Positions 1-7,656 are shown, numbered from the stretch's first letter. The stretch: 35,369 nucleotides of DNA from Nakamurella sp. (GCA_017882715.1 JADGOY010000020.1:1-35369), one strand, 5' to 3'. The notes: generated by a model from the letters alone, not told the origin. Numbers and translations: made by a program.

Positions 1-45
1 GATCGACAGATCGGCGTCGTCGTCGTAGAAGATCTCCGCGGCCAT
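1..45 (-). CDS. ilvC: Ketol-acid reductoisomerase, first 15 codons only
   Basis: The minus strand reads MAAEIFYDDDADLSI from an ATG at 45-43 and runs off the window edge. This is the characteristic N-terminus of actinobacterial IlvC, the NADPH-dependent enzyme that turns acetolactate or acetohydroxybutyrate into dihydroxy acids in valine, leucine and isoleucine synthesis. An AGGAG motif lies 3 nt before the ATG (49-53). It is the third gene of an ilvB-ilvN-ilvC operon, 95 nt below the ilvN stop. Only the start is visible, so nothing can be said about the rest of the enzyme. Confidence 0.88.
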   Translation of the reverse strand, partial: MAAEIFYDDDADLSI

Positions 46-140
46 GAACTCCTGCTTTCTCGATGGTGTCCTGCGGTCGGCCACCGACCTCAGGTGGGCT
101 CGGGGTCCGGCGAGAGTGGTTCGTGGGTCGAGCCGGGCTC

Positions 141-653
141 CTAGTCTGCCCTGCTGGCCGACGAGGTGATGGAGCGCGGTCCGCGACCGAGAGCGACCAT
201 GCCGGACTGCACCATCTCACGCACCCCGAACGGCTCCAGCATCTTCGTCAGCGCCTCGAGTTTGTCGCTGGTTCCGGTGGCCTCGACGGTCACCGAATCG
301 GGGGCGACGTCGATGATGTGCGCCCGGAACATCTCCACGATCGACACGATCTGCGGGCGGGCCGTGCTGTCCGAACGGAGCTTGATCAGCAGCAATTCAC
401 GTTGCACGGCCGCGGCCGGCGCGAGTTCGACGATCTTCAGCACGTTGATCAACTTGTTGAGCTGCTTGGTCACCTGCTCCAGCGGCAGCCCCTCCACCGC
501 GACGACGATGGTCATCCGTGACACGTCCGGGTTCTCGGTCGGGCCGACCGCCAGCGAATGGATGTTGAATCCCCGCCGCGAGAACAGCGACGACACCCGG
601 GCCAGCACACCGGGTTTGTTTTCGACCAGGACCGACAGCGTGTGGCGCGTCAC
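141..653 (-). CDS. ilvN: Acetolactate synthase small (regulatory) subunit
   Basis: A 170-residue protein, the usual length for IlvN. The N-terminal ACT domain starts at once (HTLSVLVENKPGVLARVSSLF, residues 4-24) and carries the NKPGVL and RRGFNI motifs that form the valine-binding interface. The C-terminal half (about 80-158) is the ALS_ss_C domain. It binds the IlvB catalytic subunit, raises its activity and confers feedback inhibition by valine. The start is GTG, with AAGGAG about 10 nt upstream. It lies 157 nt below ilvB, a larger gap than usual, and that gap contains a perfect hairpin (758-780). Expression should follow the attenuator ahead of ilvB. Confidence 0.96.
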   Translation of the reverse strand: MTRHTLSVLVENKPGVLARVSSLFSRRGFNIHSLAVGPTENPDVSRMTIVVAVEGLPLEQVTKQLNKLINVLKIVELAPAAAVQRELLLIKLRSDSTARPQIVSIVEMFRAHIIDVAPDSVTVEATGTSDKLEALTKMLEPFGVREMVQSGMVALGRGPRSITSSASRAD

Positions 654-757
654 TGCGACTTCACTCCTTAGGAACTGCTGTCAACTGCGGCAGGAAGCAC
701 CGGCCGACCGACGTGCCGCCGGGAGCGCGCCTGTGGGCGGCCCGAACGGACCGCGGT

Positions 758-780
758 GGTGACGAGAATCCCTCGTCACC
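758..780 (-). other. Perfect hairpin in the ilvB-ilvN gap
   Basis: Nine-base arms GGTGACGAG (758-766) and CTCGTCACC (772-780) flank a 5-nt loop. There is no U-tract, so it is not a normal intrinsic terminator. On the minus strand it begins 31 nt after the ilvB stop and ends about 105 nt before ilvN. It may stabilise or process the ilvBN mRNA, or lower ilvN relative to ilvB. On the minus strand its first arm and loop share GGTGACGAGGG with the downstream arm of the ilvB attenuator. Confidence 0.6.
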
Positions 781-810
781 GTCCGGCCCGAATCCAACCG
801 TCAGAATCTG

Positions 811-2658
811 TTACTCGTCGAACAGCGGGCGGATATCGCGGGCCGCCATGATCTGGTCGTTGCCGGTACCGGCGGCCACCATGGGCCAGACCTGCGCGTC
901 CTTGCCGACCACGAAATCGATCACCACAGGTTGGTCGTTGACGGCCATCGCCGCCTCGATGGTGCGGTCGACATCCTCCTTGGATTCGCAGCGCAGGCCC
1001 AGGCAGCCGTACGCCTCGGCCAACAGCTTGAAGTCCGGGATGTGGTGCTTGTGCGTGCCCAGGTCGGTCTGCGAGTAGCGCTCGCCGTAGAACAGGCTCT
1101 GCCACTGCCGGACCATGCCCAGGTTTCCGTTGTTGATCACCGCGACCTTGATCGGGATGTTCTCGATCGCGCAGGTGGCCAGTTCCTGGTTGGTCATCTG
1201 GAAGCAGCCGTCGCCGTCGATCGCCCAGACGACGGCATCCGGCCGGCCCATCTTCGCGCCCATCGCGGCCGGAACCGCGTAACCCATCGTCCCCAGACCG
1301 CCTGAGTTGAGCCAGGTTCCGGGCTTTTCGTAGGAGATGAACTGCGCCGCCCACATCTGGTGCTGTCCGACCCCGGCGGCGTAGATCGCGTCCGGCCCGA
1401 CGATCTTGCCCAGCCGCTCGATGACGTACTGCGGGGACAGCGACCCGTCCGACGGCCAGTCGTAACCCAGCGGGAAGGTGGCCCGCAGGTCGTCGAGCTC
1501 GGCCCACCAGGCGGTCAGGTCAGCGACGACGCCTGCCGCTTGTTCAACACCGACGGCGGTGATCAGCTCGGTGATCACCTCCTGTGCGTCGCCCACGATC
1601 GGCACGTCGGCCACCCTGTTCTTGCCGATCTCGGCCGGATCGATGTCTGCGTGGATGACCGTCGCGCCCGGCGCGAAGGTGGAGAGCTGCCCGGTCACCC
1701 GGTCGTCGAATCGGGCACCCAGTGCGACGATGATGTCGGCGCGCTGCATGGCCCCCACCGCCGCCACGGTGCCGTGCATTCCCGGCATCCCCAGGTGCTG
1801 GATGTGCGAATCGGGAAAGGCGCCGCGGGCCATGAGCGTGGTGACGACCGGAATCCCGGTCAGCTCGGCCAGGTGCCGAAGGGCCTCGGTCGCCCGGGCC
1901 TTCAGCACCCCGCCACCCACGTACAGCACCGGGCGCCGCGCCGACGCGATCAGCTTGGCGGCCGCGGTGATCTGCCCCGAATGCGGCCGCATGGTCGGCC
2001 GGTACCCGGGGAGGTGGAGGTCCTGCGGCCAGACGAAGGTGGTCTCCGACTGCAGAACGTCCTTCGGAATGTCCACCAGCACCGGGCCGGGTCGGCCCGT
2101 GGATGCCAGGTGAAACGCGGCCGCGATCGTTTGTGGGATCTCCGCCGGGTCCGTGACGAGGAAGTTGTGTTTCGTGATCGGCATGGTGATGCCGCAGATA
2201 TCAGCCTCCTGGAAGCCGTCCGTGCCGATCATCGGCCGGCCGACCTGCCCGGTGATGGCCACCAGCGGCACCGAGTCCATGTGCGCGTCGGCGATCGGGG
2301 TGACCAGGTTGGTCGCGCCCGGTCCGGAGGTGGCCATACAGACGCCGACCTTGCCGGACGCCTGCGCGTAGCCCGTGGCCGCGTGACCGGCCCCTTGCTC
2401 GTGACGGACCAGCACGTGCCGAACGCGGGTGGAGTCCAGCAGCGGGTCATACACCGGCAGCACCGCACCGCCCGGGATGCCGAACACGATTTCGGCGCCT
2501 GCCTCTTCCAGTGAACGCACCACCGATTTGGCGCCGGTGACCTTCTCGACGATCCGCGGCGCCGCGGGCGCCGTGGATCCGGGCGCTTGGGTATGGGGGC
2601 TCTGGGCGGCGTGCGGGACGACTGCTGGTCGGCCTTCGGCGATGCGGCTCTGCGTCAT
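811..2658 (-). CDS. ilvB: Acetolactate synthase large (catalytic) subunit
   Basis: A 615-residue thiamine-diphosphate enzyme that condenses two pyruvates to acetolactate, or pyruvate with 2-oxobutyrate to acetohydroxybutyrate. This is the first common step to valine, leucine and isoleucine. After a 35-residue low-complexity leader come the N-terminal TPP domain with the catalytic Glu in [11 protein letters not shown] (about residue 87), the central FAD-type domain (about 230-370), and the C-terminal TPP domain with the Mg-binding GDG...N motif ([12 protein letters not shown], about 480) and [12 protein letters not shown]. The ATG has GAAGG 6-10 nt upstream. It heads an operon with ilvN and ilvC and is preceded by a 208-nt leader with an attenuator. 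In M. tuberculosis, ilvB1 occupies the same position opposite cfp6. Confidence 0.98.
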   Translation of the reverse strand: MTQSRIAEGRPAVVPHAAQSPHTQAPGSTAPAAPRIVEKVTGAKSVVRSLEEAGAEIVFGIPGGAVLPVYDPLLDSTRVRHVLVRHEQGAGHAATGYAQASGKVGVCMATSGPGATNLVTPIADAHMDSVPLVAITGQVGRPMIGTDGFQEADICGITMPITKHNFLVTDPAEIPQTIAAAFHLASTGRPGPVLVDIPKDVLQSETTFVWPQDLHLPGYRPTMRPHSGQITAAAKLIASARRPVLYVGGGVLKARATEALRHLAELTGIPVVTTLMARGAFPDSHIQHLGMPGMHGTVAAVGAMQRADIIVALGARFDDRVTGQLSTFAPGATVIHADIDPAEIGKNRVADVPIVGDAQEVITELITAVGVEQAAGVVADLTAWWAELDDLRATFPLGYDWPSDGSLSPQYVIERLGKIVGPDAIYAAGVGQHQMWAAQFISYEKPGTWLNSGGLGTMGYAVPAAMGAKMGRPDAVVWAIDGDGCFQMTNQELATCAIENIPIKVAVINNGNLGMVRQWQSLFYGERYSQTDLGTHKHHIPDFKLLAEAYGCLGLRCESKEDVDRTIEAAMAVNDQPVVIDFVVGKDAQVWPMVAAGTGNDQIMAARDIRPLFDE

Positions 2659-2668
2659 CGTGACCTTC

Positions 2669-2742
2669 TTCTCGGGCTGCGTTGCGGTGTTTCTCGGGGT
2701 TCAGGGGTGCTTCTCAAGGGGCTGAGCTGCTTCTCGGGGCTG
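2669..2742. repeat. Short spaced repeats in the ilvB leader
   Basis: Four imperfect copies of TTCTCGGGGCTG begin at 2669, 2691, 2711 and 2731, spaced 20-22 bp apart. They lie between the attenuator and the ilvB start, so they are transcribed (as CAGCCCCGAGAA) in the read-through RNA. No coding or regulatory role can be read from the sequence. They may be degenerate remains of a minisatellite. Confidence 0.45.
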
Positions 2743-2801
2743 TCGCGTCGATCTGTCCGTGCTCTGCGGGTCTGCGGCCCCGCTGCCGTACTCCGGACAA
2801 C

Positions 2802-2837
2802 AAAAAACCCCTCGTCACCAGGGGTGACCAAGGGGTT
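2802..2837 (-). terminator. Intrinsic terminator of the ilv attenuator
   Basis: On the minus strand an arm starting AACCCCTTGGTCACC (2837-2823) pairs with one ending GGTGACGAGGGGTT (2819-2806). The stem is 14 bp with one bulged G and a 3-nt loop, followed directly by six T residues (2807-2802). This is a complete Rho-independent terminator placed between the leader peptide and ilvB, 143 nt before the ilvB start, which is the layout of a transcription attenuator. Readthrough would be needed for ilvBNC expression. Confidence 0.88.
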
Positions 2838-2867
2838 GCGCGTCTTCGCCGGTCGACGACGACGCGC
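2838..2867 (-). promoter_or_regulatory. Putative pause hairpin of the ilv attenuator
   Basis: GCGCGTC (2867-2861) and GACGCGC (2844-2838) are perfect complements around a 16-nt loop. The hairpin begins at the last base of the leader-peptide stop codon and ends one base before the terminator stem. A ribosome halted in the leader peptide would lie next to it, so it could act as the pause or 1:2 hairpin. I could not find a convincing antiterminator pairing by eye. Confidence 0.6.
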
Positions 2868-2893
2868 TAGCGGATTACGAGGAGCGTTGACAC
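2867..2893 (-). CDS. ilvB leader peptide (8 codons, Leu-Leu-Val-Ile)
   Basis: GTG TCA ACG CTC CTC GTA ATC CGC TAG encodes M-S-T-L-L-V-I-R. It carries four consecutive branched-chain codons (Leu, Leu, Val, Ile), exactly the products of the pathway it precedes. The GTG lies 6 nt after a TACCCT -10 box, so transcription probably starts at or next to the GTG and the peptide would be translated leaderless. Starvation for charged Leu, Val or Ile tRNA would stall the ribosome here. Attenuation with such a peptide is known for ilvBNC in Corynebacterium glutamicum; applying it here is inference from the matching layout. Confidence 0.82.
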   Translation of the reverse strand: MSTLLVIR

Positions 2894-2899
2894 CTCCGC

Positions 2900-2929
2900 A
2901 GGGTAGGACGAGCCGACGCCCACTGTCAA
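2900..2929 (-). promoter_or_regulatory. ilv operon promoter
   Basis: A perfect TTGACA (2929-2924) is separated by 18 bp from TACCCT (2905-2900), a sound housekeeping sigma-70-type promoter for actinobacteria. It lies just upstream of the leader peptide and reads towards ilvB. The opposite strand holds the start of the divergent PH-domain gene. Confidence 0.82.
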
Positions 2930-2990
2930 ACAGGCGAGAATCAGGTCCCAACATGTGGACCGAGATTCATGGATGCGAACCGGTGTCACC

Positions 2991-3674
2991 ATGGAGCGCA
3001 TGTCCCGATCCAACCGCGCGGTGTTCCGGATGCCGGCCGCCTCCTCGGCAATACCGCTGGTGGCGGTCCTCTGCGTGACGCCGCTGGCCACCGTCGGCGG
3101 CGCCTGGTGGGCCCTCTACGCGATTCCGGTGATCGCGGCGGTGTACATCGTGGTGACGCGAACCACAGCCGACGCGGTCCAGGTGACCGCTCACGGCCTG
3201 GTCGGCGCGAAACGGATGACCTGGCCGGAGATGGACGGACTGGAGTTGCGCGACGCCCGGTGGGTGGTCGCCGTGGGTAAGGACGGGACGCGGCTGCGGC
3301 TGCCGATGGTCCGTCCCCGCGACCTGCCACGGCTCGCGGCCGTGTCCGGGGGCAGCCTGAACCTTGGGCCGGAGCCGGCCGAGACGGCGGGTCACTCCGA
3401 TGCCCCCACCGGGTCGGAAACCCCGGCCGCTCCGGATCCCAGGGCGGAGTCGGATCCCAGGGCGGAGTCGGATCCCAGGGCGGAGTCGGATCCCAGGGCG
3501 GAGTCGGATCCCAGGGCGGAGTCGGATCCCAGGGCGGAGTCCGTCCCAACGGCGGACGATGACGTCTCGGCCCGGGCGCGTATTCCGGCAGACGCGAGCG
3601 CCCACCCGGGGAACGACGCGGCGGCCGACGCGACCGTCGACACCGTCTCCAAGCCCGCCAATTCGCCCGGATGA
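2991..3674 (+). CDS. Membrane PH-domain protein (CFP-6 type) with DPRAES repeats
   Basis: About 227 residues from ATG 2991; ATG 3000, ATG 2973 and GTG 2955 are other possible starts. Two hydrophobic segments (PLVAVLCVTPLATVGGAWW and ALYAIPVIAAVYIVV) are followed by a small beta-rich domain (about 60-125: DAVQVTAHGLVGAKRMTWPE ... DGTRLRLPMVRP) typical of bacterial PH domains next to a membrane hairpin. It is divergent from ilvB, as cfp6 (Rv3004) is in M. tuberculosis, which supports orthology. The C-terminal third is hydrophilic, Pro/Asp/Ala-rich and contains six perfect copies of DPRAES encoded by an 18-bp tandem array. The biochemical role of the family is unknown. Confidence 0.85.
   Translation: MERMSRSNRAVFRMPAASSAIPLVAVLCVTPLATVGGAWWALYAIPVIAAVYIVVTRTTADAVQVTAHGLVGAKRMTWPEMDGLELRDARWVVAVGKDGTRLRLPMVRPRDLPRLAAVSGGSLNLGPEPAETAGHSDAPTGSETPAAPDPRAESDPRAESDPRAESDPRAESDPRAESDPRAESVPTADDDVSARARIPADASAHPGNDAAADATVDTVSKPANSPG
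3435..3542 (+). repeat. 18-bp tandem array, 6 copies, coding DPRAES
   Basis: Six head-to-tail units of GATCCCAGGGCGGAGTCG; only the last base of the last unit differs. The unit is six codons long, so copy-number change keeps the frame. Near-identity of units shows recent expansion or homogenisation. Read on the other strand and rotated, the unit matches the array at 4430-4519 in 14 of 18 positions. Confidence 0.97.
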
Positions 3675-3714
3675 GACGACCCGCGACCGACCGCGCGCAC
3701 CGTACGCTGACCCG

Positions 3715-4431
3715 GTGACAAGCCGACCCGCGGCCGGGCTGCCACCCGGCGGCCCGGCGGTCGCGGGGGCGAGGGATCCGCGCGGGCGACCAACGACTGG
3801 GCCGTCAGGCACGCCTGCCCCGCCCCCTGCGGCGACGGCAGATCCCGGTCGCCCCTCATCGCCGACGCCACCCACCACCACCGCGCCGTCAGCCGCCGCA
3901 CACCCACCGGTCACTCCCTCGCTGGGCGCCGACCACCCGACGTCCCGACCACTGGCCGGTGACGTTCCCGGCGAACGTCACCGACTTCCCCGCAGGGTCA
4001 CCCGTTACTGGCGCTGGCGCGCGTTCTTCTCGGCCGTCCCGACGCTCGCGCTGCTGATCGCGTTGGCGCTCGTCATTCCCTGGGGAGCCTGGTGGATCCG
4101 GTGGGGCATCGTCGCGATCGCCGCGGTGCTGGTCGTGCTGGGAATGGTGATGGTCCCACCCATCCGCTACCGGGTGTTCTGGTATGCGATTTCGCCCACC
4201 GAGATCGACATCCAGCACGGCATCATCTTCATCAAGCGCAGCGTCGTGCCCATGCACCGGGTGCAGAACCTGCGCACCGAACGTGGCCCGATCGCCGACC
4301 GCTACCGGATGACCAACCTCAAGATCCGCACCGCCGCCGGGTCGGTGAGCCTGTCCGGTCTGGACCGCCAGGAGGCGGACGAGCTGTGCGAGCGGATCAG
4401 CGCGTTGTCCGACGTTGCCGACGATGTCTGA
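3715..4431 (+). CDS. PH-domain membrane protein, YdbS-like
   Basis: 238 residues from a GTG that follows TACGCT by 6 nt. The first 85 residues are disordered (Pro, Ala, Thr, Gly). Then come an Arg/Trp-rich motif (RRVTRYWRWRAFF), two membrane helices (about 100-145) and one bacterial PH domain of the bPH_2 type. That domain has the family signature YRVFWYAISPTEIDIQHGII and the segment VVPMHRVQNLRTERGPIADRY. YdbS and YdbT of Bacillus subtilis are encoded together in the same order and are linked to membrane or exported-peptide stress; a function here is inference. The stop overlaps the next ATG by 8 nt, implying coupled translation. Longer upstream reading frames only cross the preceding repeat array out of frame. 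Confidence 0.85.
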   Translation: MTSRPAAGLPPGGPAVAGARDPRGRPTTGPSGTPAPPPAATADPGRPSSPTPPTTTAPSAAAHPPVTPSLGADHPTSRPLAGDVPGERHRLPRRVTRYWRWRAFFSAVPTLALLIALALVIPWGAWWIRWGIVAIAAVLVVLGMVMVPPIRYRVFWYAISPTEIDIQHGIIFIKRSVVPMHRVQNLRTERGPIADRYRMTNLKIRTAAGSVSLSGLDRQEADELCERISALSDVADDV

Positions 4432-6067
4432 CCACGCCCTCGGACCTGACCACGCCCTCGGACCTGACCACGCCCTCGGACCTGACCACGCCCTCGGACC
4501 TGACCACGCCCTGGGACCTGACCGCGCACCGGGTGTGGCCGTGCCGGACACCCGGCTGCATCCCATTTACCTGGTGATCGAGACGGCACGCACGCTGCGT
4601 TCGGCCATCCCGTTCCTGGTGGTCACCGTCCTGGGCGGCGCTCCGTGGTGGGTGAACGTGACCCTGTTCGCGCTGGTCATGGTCATCGCGGTCGCACAGT
4701 GGTATGTCCGCAAGTACTCGGTGATCAGCGGCGTGCTGCGGCTGCGCAGCGGCCTGCTCAACCGAACGGTTCGGGTGGTGCCGATCACCAGGATCACCGC
4801 GCTGGACGCCTACCGGTCGCTGAGTCAGCGACTGGTCGGCGTGTGGGGCCTGCGGGTGCAGTCGCCCGGCGACCGCGGCGGCGCAGCGGTCAGCCTGGGA
4901 AGCCTGTCGACCAGTCGACTGGGCGAACTGCAGGCCGCGCTGGAAACCGGATACCTGTCCGCCCGGGAAGCCGACCCGGCACCGAAACGCGACTCGGCGC
5001 CGAATCCCGCCAAGCCGAGCATCCTGCGCCGCTTGACCCGGCGCCGCCGCGGCGCGCGGAACGCGAACGGGTCCGAGGTCATCGCGGTGCTGACCACGCG
5101 CGAAATGCTCGTCGCGGCGGTCACCAACAACAGCATCCCGTTGATCTTCGCGGCCGCTCTCGTGGTCTGGTATCGGTTCTCCGAGTACGTCCCGAGTCGG
5201 GCGCAGGATTTCATGACCCAGACCGTCGAACCTCGTGGCGTGCTCGCGGTCGTGATCGCCCTCGTGGTGGTCGCCGTGGTCGCCGGTGTGGTTCTTTCGG
5301 CGTTGCGGCTGAACAGGTTCACCCTGATTCGCGACGGTGACGTGCTGCGCAACCACCGAGGCCTGCTCGGCAAGCAGTCGGCGACGATCCCGATCGACCG
5401 CATCCAGGCCGTGCGGATGGTGGAGGGTTTCTGGCGTGCGCTGATCGGTTACTCCAGCCTGCAGGTGGAGGTCGCCGGCATCGGTCGGGCGAACACCAAC
5501 CAGCGCATGCTTTTCCCACTGGTACGAACCGGCCGAGCGGCGCAAATGGTTCGCCTGGCGCTGCCGGAATTGCACTGGCCGGACGAGGCGCCGCACCCGA
5601 TCCCGGAGCGCGTGCACCGCCGGTACCTGACGTTGCCGCTCGAGTACGGCATGGGTTTCACCTTGCTGCTCCTGCTGCTGCCCGGGTGGTGGCACGTGCT
5701 GGCGCTATTTCCAATTCCGCTCGGGTACCGGCTCGGTACTGCCCGAGCTCGGGAGGCTCGGTGGTGGGTCGGCGAGCGCTCCGTGTTGCTGCGCTGGCGT
5801 CGGTTGCTCGCGCGAAACACCGTGGTCGCGCACCGCGACGGCGTCCAGGAGGTCCAGTGGTCCAGTTCGCCGTGGAAGGCCCGCGCCCGGGTGGCCGGAT
5901 TCAAGATGCGGTTCTCCTCGGGCCGCAGCGCCAAGATCCGCTACATGGCCGATCACGACGCGCTCATGCTGGCGCACGTGGTGGGGCGGCGTCGCCCCGA
6001 TCCCCTCCGCAACGCGGCCGGCGTGGACGCCGAACCCCCGGCCCCGGTCGCGGTGCCGGTGGGCTGA
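4424..6067 (+). CDS. Triple PH-domain membrane protein, YdbT-like, with DHALGP repeats
   Basis: 547 residues from ATG 4424, near the usual length for YdbT (about 490) plus an extra N-terminus. Residues 3-32 are five copies of DHALGP, an 18-bp array unknown in the family. Three units of paired membrane helix plus bPH_2 domain follow. Helices lie near 55-95, 225-245, 265-290 and 405-440, and PH domains near 95-170, 300-380 and 440-525 (motifs VVPITRITALDAYRSLSQRL, ATIPIDRIQAVRMVEGFWRA, VQEVQWSSSPWKARA). It probably forms a membrane complex with the product of the preceding gene. Function is unproven. Confidence 0.85.
   Translation: MSDHALGPDHALGPDHALGPDHALGPDHALGPDRAPGVAVPDTRLHPIYLVIETARTLRSAIPFLVVTVLGGAPWWVNVTLFALVMVIAVAQWYVRKYSVISGVLRLRSGLLNRTVRVVPITRITALDAYRSLSQRLVGVWGLRVQSPGDRGGAAVSLGSLSTSRLGELQAALETGYLSAREADPAPKRDSAPNPAKPSILRRLTRRRRGARNANGSEVIAVLTTREMLVAAVTNNSIPLIFAAALVVWYRFSEYVPSRAQDFMTQTVEPRGVLAVVIALVVVAVVAGVVLSALRLNRFTLIRDGDVLRNHRGLLGKQSATIPIDRIQAVRMVEGFWRALIGYSSLQVEVAGIGRANTNQRMLFPLVRTGRAAQMVRLALPELHWPDEAPHPIPERVHRRYLTLPLEYGMGFTLLLLLLPGWWHVLALFPIPLGYRLGTARAREARWWVGERSVLLRWRRLLARNTVVAHRDGVQEVQWSSSPWKARARVAGFKMRFSSGRSAKIRYMADHDALMLAHVVGRRRPDPLRNAAGVDAEPPAPVAVPVG
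4430..4519 (+). repeat. 18-bp tandem array, 5 copies, coding DHALGP
   Basis: Five units of GACCACGCCCTCGGACCT; the fifth has a single C-to-G change. The first unit begins inside the stop codon of the upstream gene (its GA completes TGA) and two codons after the ATG of the downstream gene, so the array sits exactly at the gene junction. It is related in inverted orientation to the array at 3435-3542. Confidence 0.96.
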
Positions 6068-6267
6068 CGCGGAGCCGACCGTCGACACCGAGGGCTGCCG
6101 TCGCCACGTCCCATGCCGTCCCGCGGCGTTCCGGCCGTCCCAGTCGCCGACGCCCGCGGGGCGAAGCGGGAGCGGTTCGTCGGGCTCTCCCGGGTGGCCG
6201 GCGGTCGCAGACAAGTCGTGTTGGGACGGCGGCTGTCGATCACGCCCGGCCCGTACCGTGGACGACG

Positions 6268-7506
6268 ATGTCCACGTCGCCCAGACCCGCGCCGATCCCG
6301 GCCCGGCGCCGCCTCCGACGAGCGCTGGCCGTCGCCGCGGGCAGCATCGTGCTGGTGTCGGCCGTCGCGGGCTGCGCGGACTTCTCCAGCGAGGCGTCGA
6401 CCTTCACGGTGCAGCCGTCGCTGACCGCGCCCGCCGCTCCTCCGGTGGATCCGAGTAGCGTGCAGCCGTCGTCGGAATCGCCGTCACCGAGTGACCAGTC
6501 GCCGAGCACCGATCCCAGCGGCAGCGCGGCTCCGGAAGATCCGTGCACGCCGACCGACGACTCGGTGATCGCCACGTGCCTGACCGCGCCGTGGGGCCTC
6601 GCGCCGATGCCGGACGGCCGGTCGGCGCTGGTCGGCGAACGCACCACCGGCCGGATCCTGCAGGTCGCCAAGGGTCACGAGCCGGTTCAGGTCGCCCAGA
6701 TCGACGGCATCGATGCCAGCGGTGACGGCGGCCTGCTGGGCATCACGCTCTCCCCTTCCTACGACGAGGACGGGCTGATCTACGCCTACGTCACCACCGC
6801 CGACGACAACCGGATCGTCCGGATCGCTCAGGGGGACGTGCCGAAACCGATCTTCACCGGCATTCCCCGCGGGGCCACGCACAACGGCGGCCGCATCGCG
6901 TTCGCCGCTGACCGCACGCTGTTCGTGGGGACAGGAGACACCGCGAACCCGACATTGGCCGCCGACCCCACGTCGCTGGCCGGAAAGGTGTTGCGGCTGG
7001 ACGAGTTCGGCAAACCGGCGGAAGGCAACCCGACGGCGGGATCACCGATCTACGCGAGCGGGTTCAGCCAAATCGCCGGGATGTGCCCGCTGGGCGACGG
7101 CACGGTCGCGGCGCTGGACCAGCGAACGGCGCAGGACGTGCTGCTCCCGCTGACCGCAGGCCACGACTACACGAACCTGGCACCTGGGGACGCGCGGTGG
7201 ACCTGGACGACCGCCGACGGGCGCGCCGCCGATAGCGCCGTCAGCGGCGGACTGCTGGCCAGCACCTCGCTGGACAAACAGCAGCTCACTGGCATCCAGA
7301 TGGGCTCGGGGGGCACCTTCACCGGCACGCCCACGGTGATCCTCGACAAACGGTACGGCCGGCTGCTCACGGTGACCTCGGACACCCAGGGCCTGCTGTG
7401 GCTGACCACCTCGAACAAGGACGGCGCCGGGACTCCGGTGCCCAGCGACGATCGCGTCGTCGTGGTGCCAGCCTCCGACGCCGGTGGCGAGGGTGGACCG
7501 GACTGA
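6268..7506 (+). CDS. lppZ: LppZ-like lipoprotein, PQQ-type glucose/sorbosone dehydrogenase fold
   Basis: 412 residues from ATG 6268. An Arg-rich n-region, a hydrophobic core and the lipobox VAGC (Cys about 37) predict a lipoprotein anchored outside the cell. A Ser/Pro/Thr linker follows (about 45-95), then a six-bladed beta-propeller of the glucose/sorbosone dehydrogenase family. Visible blade motifs are APWGLAPMPDGRSALVGERTTGRIL, GDGGLLGITLSPSYDEDGLIYAY, THNGGRIAFAADRTLFVGTGD and AGKVLRLDEFG, each quoted from separate segments. Whether it oxidises a sugar or binds PQQ is not known. Position after a cfp6-like gene matches M. tuberculosis lppZ (Rv3006). TACCGT lies 8 nt before the ATG; the open frame extends upstream without a stop, but that part does not look like protein. 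Confidence 0.88.
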   Translation: MSTSPRPAPIPARRRLRRALAVAAGSIVLVSAVAGCADFSSEASTFTVQPSLTAPAAPPVDPSSVQPSSESPSPSDQSPSTDPSGSAAPEDPCTPTDDSVIATCLTAPWGLAPMPDGRSALVGERTTGRILQVAKGHEPVQVAQIDGIDASGDGGLLGITLSPSYDEDGLIYAYVTTADDNRIVRIAQGDVPKPIFTGIPRGATHNGGRIAFAADRTLFVGTGDTANPTLAADPTSLAGKVLRLDEFGKPAEGNPTAGSPIYASGFSQIAGMCPLGDGTVAALDQRTAQDVLLPLTAGHDYTNLAPGDARWTWTTADGRAADSAVSGGLLASTSLDKQQLTGIQMGSGGTFTGTPTVILDKRYGRLLTVTSDTQGLLWLTTSNKDGAGTPVPSDDRVVVVPASDAGGEGGPD

Positions 7507-7557
7507 CCCGGTCGGCTCGTCCAGCACCCACGCCCGACCCCCCCGCCCCCCTTTTTG

Positions 7558-7656
7558 GCGCGGATCAAATACCGCCGCGCGGCTGAACTGGGCGACTCCC
7601 TCACCACCCGCCCCAAATCCGCCAACTTGATCCGCGCCGCGGAAGTTGGTCCGCGC
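7558..7656. repeat. Palindromic intergenic repeat, copy 1
   Basis: Perfect 11-bp inverted arms GCGCGGATCAA (7558-7568) and TTGATCCGCGC (7627-7637) enclose about 58 bp. A conserved right part runs from CCACCCG (7604) to GTCCGCGC (7656). Copy 2 lies at 8561-8640. The two copies flank the toxin-antitoxin patch. Confidence 0.85.

Noticed and set aside
1360-2514. Long plus-strand open frame opposite ilvB (384 codons)
   Set aside because: Arg/Gly/His/Asp-rich shadow frame of a high-GC gene, with no domain-like pattern; ilvB on the other strand is certain.
2867-3091. 74-codon minus-strand frame ending in the ilv leader codons
   Set aside because: The upstream part overlaps the divergent PH gene and the ilv promoter; only the last 8 codons lie downstream of the -10 box.
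3435-4519. Tandem arrays as a possible CRISPR
   Set aside because: Units are 18 bp, directly adjacent, without spacers, and lie inside coding frames; no cas genes are present.
4397-5695. 432-codon minus-strand frame opposite the YdbT-like gene
   Set aside because: Gln/His/Arg-rich composition and a mirror of the repeat array; the plus strand shows membrane helices and PH motifs.
5686-6267. Upstream extension of the LppZ-like gene
   Set aside because: The frame is open but overlaps the preceding gene and lacks protein character; signal peptide and lipobox fit a start at 6268.
7507-7557. C-rich and T-rich tract after the LppZ-like gene as a terminator
   Set aside because: There is a CCCCCC...TTTTT run but no stable hairpin directly before it.
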